Of a stretch of 55,967 nt of DNA, positions 7,365 to 15,553 are shown piece by piece. Made by a program: the position numbers and the translations under genes. The stretch comes from Bacteroidota bacterium. Its GTDB lineage: Bacteria; Bacteroidota; Bacteroidia; Chitinophagales; Saprospiraceae. Position 1 is the first letter of the stretch. Every line of letters starts with the position of its first letter. The notes under the pieces were generated by a model. That model saw only the letters and a program-made list of their open reading frames with translations, made no database searches and was not told where the DNA came from. The stretch spans positions 1-55,967 of the forward strand of contig JAFMDF010000023.1 in the NCBI GenBank assembly GCA_017857395.1. Reading direction: 5' to 3'.

Positions 7365-9899
7365 ATGTTCATGAAAAGATTATCCTTTTTACTACTTTTT
7401 ATACTTTCCTTTTTAGCTATTAATCCAGTTTTTGGACAAGTGGTGGATAGTATTCCTAACATAGATTACAGTAACCCAGCGGATTATGAAATAGGCGGCG
7501 TTGAGGTAAGAGGTAATAATTATAGTGATGCGACAGCTTTGAAGTCTATTGCAGGCTTGAAAATTGGCAATAAATTGCGGATTCCTGGCCCTGGTATTGC
7601 AGCAGGTATAAAAGCACTTTGGAAATTAAAATTATTTACCGACGTAAAGATATATGCGACGAAAGCTATCGGTGAAATCATCTTTTTGGAAATTGAGGTT
7701 ATAGAGCGACCTAGATTAACAACTTATGCTTATAAAGGGGCTAAAAAATCTAGACATAGTGATTTAAATGATGCCGTTAATCAATTTTTAACAAAGGGAG
7801 GCATTATAACAGAATCTACTAAAAAGAATGCTGAAGAAGCGGTTAAAGATTATTATAAAGGAAAAGGATATTTTGATGTGGAAGTCTCTGCGGTAGAAAA
7901 AGTAGACACGGCTAGAATTAATTCTGTTCAATTAGAATTTTTGATTGACAAAAAGGATAAAATTAAAATTAAAAATATTGCCATTATTGGTAATAAAAAT
8001 GTGAAGACCAAAAAATTAATCAAGCAGTTTGAAGAAACGAAACAGAAGAATAAGATTTTTGCTAGTTCTAAATTAGTGAAGGAAGATTATGAGGCGGACA
8101 AACAATTGATGATTGATTATTATAATACTTTGGGTTTTAGAGATGCACGCGTTCTTAAGGATAGTGTTTGGCGGAATAAAGATGGCGAATTGATGTTGGA
8201 ACTAACAATCATTGAAGGAAATCGCTATTTTTTCCGAAACATGACTTGGAAAGGAAACTCGATTTATGATGATGCAACCTTGGCTAAAGTATTAGGCATT
8301 CTTAAAGGAGATGTTTATGACGAGGAATTATTACAAACTAGACTACAATTTGACCAAGGTGGGCGAGATGTGAGTACGCTATATATGGATAATGGTTATT
8401 TATTTTTTAATATTGAACCAGTAGAAGTAGCGGTAGTTGGCGATTCTATTGATTTAGAATTTAGAATATTTGAAGGCCCACAAGCCACTATTGATAGAGT
8501 AACTATAACAGGAAATGATAGAACACACGAACATGTTATTCGGCGAGAGTTAAGAACTAGACCTGGACAAAAATTCAGCCGTTCTGATATTATTCGGTCT
8601 CAACGGTCTATCATCAACTTAGGTTATTTTAATCCAGAAGCTTTAGGAATTAATACACCTGTTAATCCACAAAGAGGAACGGTTGATATTGAATATACCG
8701 TAGAAGAAAAACCTTCGGATCAATTAGAATTATCTGCAGGTTGGGGTGGTTTCCAAGCGAGAGTGATTGGTACACTAGGGGTGACCTTTAATAATTTCTC
8801 TTTAAGAAACATTTTTAACAGAAGTGCTTGGCATCCATTACCACAAGGTGATGGACAGCGTTTGTCTCTTAGAGCGCAAACGAACGGTAACTTTTATCAA
8901 TCTTACAATGCTTCCTTTACAGAACCTTGGTTAGGTGGTAAAAAACCAAACGCTTTGACGGTAGCAGGCTCGTTTACTTTATTGTCTAATGGTATCAATA
9001 AAGAAAGTCCTAGCTATAATCAATTGTCTATCTTAAGAGGGGCAGTTAGTTTAGGAACAAGATTGAAATGGCCTGATGATAACTTTGTTTCTAGTACAAC
9101 GGTTAGTTTATCTACTATTGAATTAGTAAACCGACCAACAATTCAATTGCCAGAAGGTGGTTTCTTAGACAATGGTGCTTTCCAAAACTTGTCTATCAAC
9201 CAAACAATTGCTAGAACCTCGATTGATTCTCCTTTATTCCCAACTACTGGTTCTAAAATTTCTTTGAGTGCTCAATTTACGCCACCTTATTCTTTGTTGA
9301 ATAAAAAAGATTATTCGACGATTAGTGCGGAAGAGCGTTTCAAATGGTTAGAATATCATAAATGGAAAATTGATGCGGAATGGTATAGTACGATTGTTGG
9401 TAAGTTGGTCCTAAAAGTAGCAGGAAAGATTGGTATCTTAGGCAGCTATAATGATGAAGTTGGCACTTCTCCTTTCGAGCGATTTGAATTAGGTGGTGAT
9501 GGTTTATCTAACCAAAGTTTTGCTTTCACTGGTAATGAAATCATTTCTTTAAGAGGATACGAAGTGGGTGAAGTTAATGGTACTGGAAATGATAATACGG
9601 CTGGTACACCAGTTTATAATAAATTTACAATGGAACTTCGATATCCATTATCTACGAATCCAAACTCCACGATTTACGCTTTATTATTTGCACAAGGTGG
9701 TAATGCTTACGAAAATGTAAGAGATTTTAATCCTTTTGATTTGAAGCGTTCTGTCGGTGGTGGTATCCGAGTTTTCTTACCAATGTTCGGTACTTTAGGA
9801 TTTGATTATGGATTTGGTTTTGATAACCCTGTTGCTAGGACGGATGGATTCTGGAAATCTGGTAACTTTAATATTATTCTTGGTTTTGAACCAGAGTAA
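7365..9899 (+). CDS. bamA: outer membrane protein assembly factor BamA
   Basis: BamA is the essential Omp85 protein that inserts beta-barrels into the outer membrane. This one has 844 aa: a signal peptide (to about residue 25, FG-Q), POTRA domains over about 40-440 (repeated GxxY/F...D and E(R/K)P endings such as EVIERPRLT and VEEKPSDQ), then a 16-strand barrel. The loop-6 motif appears as LRGYE near residue 730, and GGNAYENVRDFNPFDLKRSVG is typical of the family. A second ATG at 7371 gives MKRLSFLL and is an equally good start. No skp/ompH gene follows; a terminator does. Confidence 0.95.
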   Translation: MFMKRLSFLLLFILSFLAINPVFGQVVDSIPNIDYSNPADYEIGGVEVRGNNYSDATALKSIAGLKIGNKLRIPGPGIAAGIKALWKLKLFTDVKIYATKAIGEIIFLEIEVIERPRLTTYAYKGAKKSRHSDLNDAVNQFLTKGGIITESTKKNAEEAVKDYYKGKGYFDVEVSAVEKVDTARINSVQLEFLIDKKDKIKIKNIAIIGNKNVKTKKLIKQFEETKQKNKIFASSKLVKEDYEADKQLMIDYYNTLGFRDARVLKDSVWRNKDGELMLELTIIEGNRYFFRNMTWKGNSIYDDATLAKVLGILKGDVYDEELLQTRLQFDQGGRDVSTLYMDNGYLFFNIEPVEVAVVGDSIDLEFRIFEGPQATIDRVTITGNDRTHEHVIRRELRTRPGQKFSRSDIIRSQRSIINLGYFNPEALGINTPVNPQRGTVDIEYTVEEKPSDQLELSAGWGGFQARVIGTLGVTFNNFSLRNIFNRSAWHPLPQGDGQRLSLRAQTNGNFYQSYNASFTEPWLGGKKPNALTVAGSFTLLSNGINKESPSYNQLSILRGAVSLGTRLKWPDDNFVSSTTVSLSTIELVNRPTIQLPEGGFLDNGAFQNLSINQTIARTSIDSPLFPTTGSKISLSAQFTPPYSLLNKKDYSTISAEERFKWLEYHKWKIDAEWYSTIVGKLVLKVAGKIGILGSYNDEVGTSPFERFELGGDGLSNQSFAFTGNEIISLRGYEVGEVNGTGNDNTAGTPVYNKFTMELRYPLSTNPNSTIYALLFAQGGNAYENVRDFNPFDLKRSVGGGIRVFLPMFGTLGFDYGFGFDNPVARTDGFWKSGNFNIILGFEPE

Positions 9900-9972
9900 C
9901 AGTAGGCAGTATTACAGTAAGCAGTTTGCAGTAGCTTAGGCATCTTGCCTGAGTAGCAGTAAGCAGTAGACA
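9900..9972 (+). repeat. CAGTA(A/G)G heptamer-like repeats after bamA
   Basis: Units such as CAGTAGG, CAGTAAG, CAGTTTG and CAGTAGC follow each other at about 7-nt steps, interrupted by a small hairpin (TAGGCA/TGCCT). It is one of several spacers with this phasing. The rest of 9900-10230 contains a terminator and imperfect hairpins but no gene. Confidence 0.5.
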
Positions 9973-9973
9973 G

Positions 9974-10013
9974 AAAAACGGGATAGTTGTATCATTGTAG
10001 CTATCCCGTTTTT
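9974..10013. terminator. bidirectional intrinsic terminator
   Basis: AAAAACGGGATAG (9974-9986) pairs perfectly with CTATCCCGTTTTT (10001-10013). The A-run and T-run allow it to end bamA transcription on one strand and the DUF2461 operon on the other. Confidence 0.85.
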
Positions 10014-10230
10014 CGTTAGCCTTCATTTAATAAAACTCATCCGAGATAAATTCGTATCATATATTGCTAATAGTCAACCAAATTTGATTTGACGGGTAAA
10101 AAGTAACCGCCAAATCATTTGGCTGGTTTTAATTTTAGCTTGAACCAACCAATTAAAATTGGGGGTTACTAGCGACATATTTATCTAATATTTCAATCTT
10201 GACTAGCTACTAGAAAAAGAAATCTCCGAG

Positions 10231-10908
10231 TTAAACAACAGAAACCCCATTCTCATCTGTAGTCAAAATATCCGACATATAATCTAAGAAAGGGCGCATA
10301 TTAGCAAAGGACTGATTCATTTTATCCAGAAAATCATCCGCTAAGACTTCTTCATTCGTAAAATTTCGAATCAATAAATATTGCTTGTATCGTAATAAAT
10401 CAATATCAGGATGATCTTTAGGATAACCTCTTGGCGCTGTTTTTAATTGTTGTCCTGTCAATTTCCCAAAAGTATCCACAAATATTGGCTGAGCAATGAT
10501 ATCTCGCAATTCCTGTGAGTCTGCAGCTAGTTCCACTCGAATTCGTTTCAAATCTTCTTTATTTGGCCCCCAAAATCCACCTGCAATAAAAGAGTTACCA
10601 GGTTCTAAATGAAAATAATAACCACCTCTTCGCAATTTGGTCGCTCTAGTAAAACTTCCGCCACGATTCGTTTTATAAGGCAATTTATTTTTAGAAAAAC
10701 GCACATCTCGATAAATGCGATATAATTTGACATTTTCGATTACATCATGTCCATTCATCTTTTCTTCTAATGCTTGTCCAAAGGCTTTGACGCCTTTATC
10801 TAATTCCTGAAACCGAGGCTTATGCTCAGCGAACCAAGCTCGGTTATTATTGGCGGCTAATTCATTTAGAAATTGGAATAATTCGGGTTGGATGGTAGTT
10901 TGCTGCAT
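10231..10908 (-). CDS. DUF2461 (TIGR02453) family protein
   Basis: This 225-aa cytosolic protein has the DUF2461/TIGR02453 pattern: FLNELAANNNRAWFAEHKPRFQELDKGV at the N-terminus, RIYRDVRFSKNKLPYKTNRGG near residues 64-84, then YYFHLEPGNSFIAGGFW. The family is widespread in bacteria and some fungi and has no established activity. The gene starts 24 nt after the helicase gene on the same strand, so the two are probably co-transcribed. Length is normal. Confidence 0.9.
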   Translation of the reverse strand: MQQTTIQPELFQFLNELAANNNRAWFAEHKPRFQELDKGVKAFGQALEEKMNGHDVIENVKLYRIYRDVRFSKNKLPYKTNRGGSFTRATKLRRGGYYFHLEPGNSFIAGGFWGPNKEDLKRIRVELAADSQELRDIIAQPIFVDTFGKLTGQQLKTAPRGYPKDHPDIDLLRYKQYLLIRNFTNEEVLADDFLDKMNQSFANMRPFLDYMSDILTTDENGVSVV

Positions 10909-10932
10909 ATTCGATTATTTTTTGCTCGTTAT

Positions 10933-12633
10933 TCAAATAAAAACCATCGCCAATTTTATCTCCGCATAAGTCACTTCCTGATTCATTGCATCAAAAAGCG
11001 CTTTTAAACTAACCGAGCCATCTTCTCGGACTTTTTCAGGGTCTTTCCCTGCCAAGATTTGTTTATGGGAAATCTGAACTCGGCGTAATAAAGCTTGTTC
11101 GGGTTTATACATTGAAATATCTACTTCTGGATAAATGGTTTTTATTTTTTCAAAATGTCCCATAATGGTACCTTCGGATAATCCTCTTTCATCTGCAATC
11201 TCTTCAATAGTGAGTCCTTTTAAAATGTACTCTTTGGTAATCGTAAAAGTAGACTGTTTAGGTAATTTCTTTTCTTTCTTTTTATTTTTAAAGCGTTTGA
11301 TGTCTTTGGGATTAGTTAAACCACCACAATATTCGATAAAGGAAAGCGCCTTTTTTTCTAAATCTAATTGCTGGAAACGACTTTCTTCTTCTGCCGATAA
11401 TTCTTGAAAACGCTTGTCTGCTCTGAAAGCTAGATTATCAACGGCTAAAGCTGTTTGATTGAAACCGACTAATTTGAGCCCTTTCAAACTTTTTAATCGA
11501 GATAAAGCGACATAGCCTTGCCCTTTCTCAAAACTTTTACTTAAATCAATCTCTGCGGCCTCTAAAGTCATCCCTTGGCTTTTATGTATGGTAATTGCCC
11601 AAGCTAACCGAAGCGGTAATTGAGAGAAAGAAGCGAGTGCATTCCCTTTATCATCCTCTATTGCCCATTCATCTTGTACGACCGTCATTTGACTGCCATC
11701 TGTTAATTTGACAATGGGGAGTTTTTCCTTAGAGTAATCAATGACTTCACCCAAGGTACCATTGATGTAACCAGCTTCGTAATTGTTTTTAACAAACATC
11801 ACCTTCGCTCCTTTTTTCAATTCTAACTGAGCTTCTGCACGAACGGACTTTTTTAGTACTTCCAATAATTTTGCATTCCCCTTTGTCCTTGCGGCATATA
11901 GTTTACTAATGCCAGTTAAGTCACGCAATCTAGTAATATTAAGCATCGTGACATCTCGGTTGTGACTATATAATTTTGGCGGTTCTTCGATAGTGGTTAA
12001 AATAGTCTTACTAGCAGCTTGTAATAGAGCAATAGATGTATCCGAAACTTGCCCACTGCGAATTTCATTTAGAATAGTATTTAATTCATTATCTTCTTGT
12101 CGATGTTGTTCTGTCAAATAGCAGATGGCGAGTTGGGCTTCAACCCAAGCTTTTGCCATAAAAGCAAATTTATCTCTTGGTGTTTCAGAATGGTTCCCCA
12201 CAGGTGGTAATTGAAAAAAATCACCCGAAAAAATGACTTGTACGCCGCCAAATGGAAGCGTGGAGTCCTTAAAAAATTTCAATACGGTATTGACTAACTC
12301 CACTTGTTTTTTATGTAGCATGGAAATTTCATCAATAATTAAAACCTTGGCATTTTCTAATTTATCTTTTAAATATTTTTTGGCTTTCATATTCTGCAAA
12401 TCACTACTCGTCAAAGCGTCTTTGATGCCGATTCCTGCCCAAGCGTGAATGGTCATGCCATTCATGTGGGTAGCGGCAATACCCGTAGAAGCAGTTACTG
12501 CAACAGGAACATTTCTTTCTCGTAAATACTGAATATATTGATTAATAACGTAGGTCTTTCCTGCCCCAGCAGAACCAGTGAGAAAAACATTTTTACCTGA
12601 TTTTAATATAGTGAGTGCAGTTGCCTGTTTCAT
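10933..12633 (-). CDS. PIF1-like helicase with C-terminal HTH domain
   Basis: This 566-aa superfamily 1B helicase is related to PIF1/RecD2. Motif I is GSAGAGKT (20-27), motif Ia ASTGIAA (48-54), motif II IIDE (99-102), and motif III SGDFFQLPP (136-144). The late motif AWAITIHKSQGMTL couples ATP to DNA movement. After about residue 455 comes a helix-turn-helix segment (EYILKGLTIEEIADERGLSEGTIMGHF) resembling the HTH_40 domain attached to helicases in Bacteroidota. Likely roles are replication-fork or G-quadruplex processing, inferred from the family. It forms an operon with the DUF2461 gene. Confidence 0.92.
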   Translation of the reverse strand: MKQATALTILKSGKNVFLTGSAGAGKTYVINQYIQYLRERNVPVAVTASTGIAATHMNGMTIHAWAGIGIKDALTSSDLQNMKAKKYLKDKLENAKVLIIDEISMLHKKQVELVNTVLKFFKDSTLPFGGVQVIFSGDFFQLPPVGNHSETPRDKFAFMAKAWVEAQLAICYLTEQHRQEDNELNTILNEIRSGQVSDTSIALLQAASKTILTTIEEPPKLYSHNRDVTMLNITRLRDLTGISKLYAARTKGNAKLLEVLKKSVRAEAQLELKKGAKVMFVKNNYEAGYINGTLGEVIDYSKEKLPIVKLTDGSQMTVVQDEWAIEDDKGNALASFSQLPLRLAWAITIHKSQGMTLEAAEIDLSKSFEKGQGYVALSRLKSLKGLKLVGFNQTALAVDNLAFRADKRFQELSAEEESRFQQLDLEKKALSFIEYCGGLTNPKDIKRFKNKKKEKKLPKQSTFTITKEYILKGLTIEEIADERGLSEGTIMGHFEKIKTIYPEVDISMYKPEQALLRRVQISHKQILAGKDPEKVREDGSVSLKALFDAMNQEVTYAEIKLAMVFI

Positions 12634-12678
12634 TATTGGTCTGTTTAGAATGAGTAAATTAATAAATTGGGACTTATT

Positions 12679-12812
12679 ACACCGTTCAATAAGTTTCTTG
12701 AAATTTTAAATTGTTGCTGGTTGCTAGTTGCTGGTTTCTTTTTAGGCAGAACTAGCAACCAGTAACTAGCAACGGGATGTTTTAAAACACCCACTTATTT
12801 ATTGAACGATGT
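12679..12812. repeat. nested inverted repeat with heptamer core
   Basis: The outer arms ACACCGTTCAATAAGT (12679-12694) and ACTTATTTATTGAACGATGT (12793-12812) are imperfect inverted copies. The inner arms are built of 7-nt steps (CTGGTTGCTAGTT against AACTAGCAACCAG). The element lies between the helicase and glgC in a gap of about 500 nt (12634-13135) with no gene. Confidence 0.55.
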
Positions 12813-13047
12813 ACTTATGCTGCTGAAAATATTCAATGACGCTATCAAATTCCCTAAAAGAAGCCACTAAATTACTGTATTTAAAACAATTTTTGCAAAA
12901 AAAAGAACTTGAACATTTTTTGTTTTTGAAATTAAAAATTGTTTAAGTCATAAAGAACAAAGAAATAGAGGGATAATGCTTTGATGCTAAGCAAATAATG
13001 TACTTGGATAGGCATAAATATTTAATAAAAGAATGTTAAAATAAAAT

Positions 13048-13070
13048 CTTAGTGTATGAAATACACTAAG
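13048..13070. promoter_or_regulatory. palindromic operator candidate upstream of glgC
   Basis: CTTAGTGTAT (13048-13057) and ATACACTAAG (13061-13070) are perfect 10-bp inverted arms around GAA. They end 16 nt before the glgC -7 box, so they overlap the expected -33 region. A dimeric regulator bound here would block or position the polymerase. The regulator is unknown. Confidence 0.45.
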
Positions 13071-13086
13071 TGTCATTAAAAACACC

Positions 13087-13094
13087 TATATTTG
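13087..13094 (+). promoter_or_regulatory. glgC -7 box (TATATTTG)
   Basis: TATATTTG matches TAnnTTTG and is 41 nt before the glgC start. No TTG is present at the -33 position; the palindrome at 13048-13070 occupies that area. Confidence 0.5.
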
Positions 13095-13135
13095 TGAAAA
13101 ATATTATTTCCACCAACTTTTAACCTAACCTGCTT

Positions 13136-14416
13136 ATGATTGCCCTAATTCTTGGCGGAGGTGCTGGCACCCGACTTTACCCATTGACTGAAAATCGTTC
13201 TAAACCTGCTGTTCCACTAGCAGGAAAATATCGGTTAATCGATATTCCTATTTCTAACTGCTTGAATTCTGGTGTGCGTAGAATGTACGTATTGACGCAA
13301 TTTAATTCAGCTTCCCTCAACAAGCATATTAAGAATACTTATGGTTTTGACCATTTTAATAATGGTTTTGTAGATGTATTGGCAGCGGAACAAACTCGTT
13401 CTAATATGAACTGGTTTCAAGGAACAGCGGATGCAGTGAGACAGAGTATGAAGCATTTGGTTAACCATAAATATGAGCATGTTTTAATTTTATCTGGTGA
13501 CCAATTATACCAGATGGATTATCAAGCTTTATTAGCAGAACACATAGAGAAAGGAGCGGATGTTTCCATTGCGACTATTCCTGTAAATGCGAAAGATGCA
13601 TCAGGATTTGGTATTATGAAAGTGGATGAAAAAGGAACAATTAACACCTTTGTAGAGAAGCCAAGTGCCGATATATTACCTAAATGGACCTCTCCTGTTG
13701 CCAAAGAATATGCGAAGCAAGATAAACATTATTTGGCTTCTATGGGCATCTATCTTTTTAATAAGGAGGTCTTACTAAAAATGTTTGCGGATTATCCTGA
13801 GGCTAATGATTTTGGAAAGGAAATTATTCCAAATGCCATCAATTCTAGTTATAAAGTAGCGTCTTATGCTTTCGGTGGTTATTGGACTGATATTGGAACA
13901 ATTGCTTCTTTTATGGAGGCTAATTTAGAGTTAACGGAAAATATTCCTGCATTTAACTTATTCAGTAACACGGATAAAGTTTATACCAGAGCGAGAATTT
14001 TACCTCCTTCCAAAATGAGAAAAACATTATTTGATAATGTGATTTTTACAGGAGGTTGTATCATTCACGAAGCGACTATCGAACAGTCTGTGATTGGGAT
14101 TAGAAGTAGGGTAGAAGAAGGAACCGTCATTAAACGCTCTATTTTAATGGGGATTGATTATTATCAAACTTTAGAGGAAATCGCAGCGTTAAAAGCAGAT
14201 GGAAACCAACCTCATTTAGGGATTGGTAAAAACTGTCATATTGAGGATACTATCGTTGACAAAAATTGTTCAATCGGTAATAATGTAACCATTAGAGGTG
14301 GGGCTAATTTAGAAGATACAGAAACGCCTGTTTATTGTATTCGAGATGGTATTATTATTCTTAAGAAAGGCGCTATAGTAAAGGATAATACAGTGATTGG
14401 AAATGCGTTGACATAG
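13136..14416 (+). CDS. glgC: glucose-1-phosphate adenylyltransferase
   Basis: The enzyme makes ADP-glucose from glucose-1-phosphate and ATP, the committed step of glycogen synthesis. It has 426 aa. The nucleotidyltransferase signature GGGAGTRLYPLT is at 7-18, KPAVPLAGKYR at 23-33, and the metal/sugar site SGDQLYQMDY near 121-130. GGYWTDIGT near 245 is the usual sugar-phosphate motif. The C-terminal 130 residues have the hexapeptide pattern of a left-handed beta-helix. The start leaves only four residues before the glycine loop. No other glg gene is adjacent. Upstream are a palindrome and a -7 box; an intrinsic terminator follows. Confidence 0.96.
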   Translation: MIALILGGGAGTRLYPLTENRSKPAVPLAGKYRLIDIPISNCLNSGVRRMYVLTQFNSASLNKHIKNTYGFDHFNNGFVDVLAAEQTRSNMNWFQGTADAVRQSMKHLVNHKYEHVLILSGDQLYQMDYQALLAEHIEKGADVSIATIPVNAKDASGFGIMKVDEKGTINTFVEKPSADILPKWTSPVAKEYAKQDKHYLASMGIYLFNKEVLLKMFADYPEANDFGKEIIPNAINSSYKVASYAFGGYWTDIGTIASFMEANLELTENIPAFNLFSNTDKVYTRARILPPSKMRKTLFDNVIFTGGCIIHEATIEQSVIGIRSRVEEGTVIKRSILMGIDYYQTLEEIAALKADGNQPHLGIGKNCHIEDTIVDKNCSIGNNVTIRGGANLEDTETPVYCIRDGIIILKKGAIVKDNTVIGNALT

Positions 14417-14514
14417 CCTTATTCCTGATGGAACAATTATTTTTGAGCATCAAGAAGTCGCTATGCCAGCTTTATTAGAAATGGCATAAAATTACTTTTA
14501 TTTGCAAAAAATGG

Positions 14515-14546
14515 AAAAGCCTTTACGTATTTCGTAAGGGCTTTTT
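14515..14546 (+). terminator. intrinsic terminator after glgC
   Basis: AAAAGCCTTTACG (14515-14527) and CGTAAGGGCTTTTT (14533-14546) form a stem with one G-T pair and a T-run. It is about 100 nt after the glgC stop. Confidence 0.8.
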
Positions 14547-14838
14547 CTATGAAAAAATAAGTTAACAAGACTAAAAATCCGTTTTTATTAATTTTTTTTG
14601 GATAAAATTAGCAAAAAATGTAATGTTTAAATTTAATTTTATTCACAATTTGTATGATTTTATTATTGTTAATTATCTGAAAATCAAATTTTTATATTTT
14701 AATATTCATTTTATTGAATTGTTTTTTTACTCACAATAACCCATTTTTGTTTTTTGAATAACCTTAATTCGTTTGCATATTTGTAATGTGATAATTATTT
14801 ATCGCAAAAGCTAATAAAAGATTAGCTTAATAATTTTA

Positions 14839-14904
14839 GGATATGTTCATGGGATTTGAAGTTGACAAGGCACTCTTTAGTGGGATTTAGAATGCCTTGT
14901 TAAC
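14839..14904 (+). ncRNA. ATGTTCATGGGATT motif plus hairpin, copy 1
   Basis: The motif GGATATGTTCATGGGATT (14839-14856) is followed by a 12-bp stem, GTTGACAAGGCA (14861-14872) with TGCCTTGTTAAC (14893-14904). A hairpin (AAGCTAAT/ATTAGCTT) lies just upstream. This copy diverges after GGGATT. Read as a peptide it would be MFMGFEVDKALFSGI. It sits in the gene-free interval 14417-15553, which holds nothing coding. Confidence 0.4.
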
Positions 14905-15114
14905 ATTCATACTTTTTGATTAAGTGATTTTCCTAAATAGCTAAAAAGATAAGATTTTAATCGAAATATATAGAGCAGACAAAAGCGTCACTCTCCAATT
15001 GATAAAAACTAGCAAAAGCGGAAAGAAAGAGAGAGATATTCTAATTAAATATAATAATTGAATATTCGATAGCGTTTTTATCAAGCAGGCATTATTTGCC
15101 GCACACAAATTGAA

Positions 15115-15176
15115 ATGTTCATGGGATTATAATTTGTTGTAATCGGCAAGCCACTTAGTTGGCTTGCTCTTTTTCT
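15115..15176 (+). ncRNA. ATGTTCATGGGATT motif plus terminator, copy 2
   Basis: The motif (15115-15138, running through TATAATTTGTT) is followed by GCAAGCCA (15146-15153) paired with TGGCTTGC (15160-15167) and a T-rich tail, which is a good intrinsic terminator. The hairpin sequence is unrelated to those of the other copies; only the motif is shared. Confidence 0.5.
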
Positions 15177-15211
15177 CCAAATTCATTCCCTTTGATATAA
15201 AGAATTATTTT

Positions 15212-15280
15212 GGATATGTTCATGGGATTATAATTTGTTAAAGCGTTAGTCATTTTTAAAAATGACTAACGCTTTTTTTT
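15212..15280 (+). ncRNA. ATGTTCATGGGATT motif plus terminator, copy 3
   Basis: The motif (15212-15239) is identical over 28 nt to the reverse copy at 55928-55955. It is followed immediately by a perfect stem (15240-15257 with 15258-15275, containing GCGTTAGTCATT) and a run of Ts to 15280. A short transcript ending here is likely if a promoter lies upstream. Confidence 0.55.
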
Positions 15281-15553
15281 GGCCTAAAGCCAATTACTAA
15301 CGAAATAATGGTTGGTTATTCGTTGGTAAAATTTGTCATCACTAAAATTAGAGGCCTTGGTGCTATACGCCCACAAAGTTATGGAAAGGGAAATTATATC
15401 AAAAAAATAAAAATATAATTTGGGGGCTAATTGCGGAAATGTATGAAAATTGTCATTTTAACGAATTGCCCTCGGAGAAAAATTAAGTTCTTTACGTAAC
15501 TTAAATATCCGACTTTTCGGAGTGGACTCAAATCTTGAAAATTTAGTAAATCG

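Noticed and set aside
9900-12780. CRISPR array made of the short phased repeats
   Set aside because: Units are about 7 nt, degenerate and without spacers of 30 nt or so; no cas gene is present.
14417-14489. Coding-like remnant (IPDGTIIFEHQEVAMPALLEMA) after glgC
   Set aside because: It is out of frame with glgC and preceded by a stop; too short to assign. It may be a worn 3' end of a former gene.
15115-15239. The ATGTTCATGGGATT motif as an ordinary promoter only
   Set aside because: TATAATTTG resembles a -7 box, but the most conserved part would be the spacer, copy 1 lacks the -7 part, and spacing to TTTG is about 17, not 19-20.
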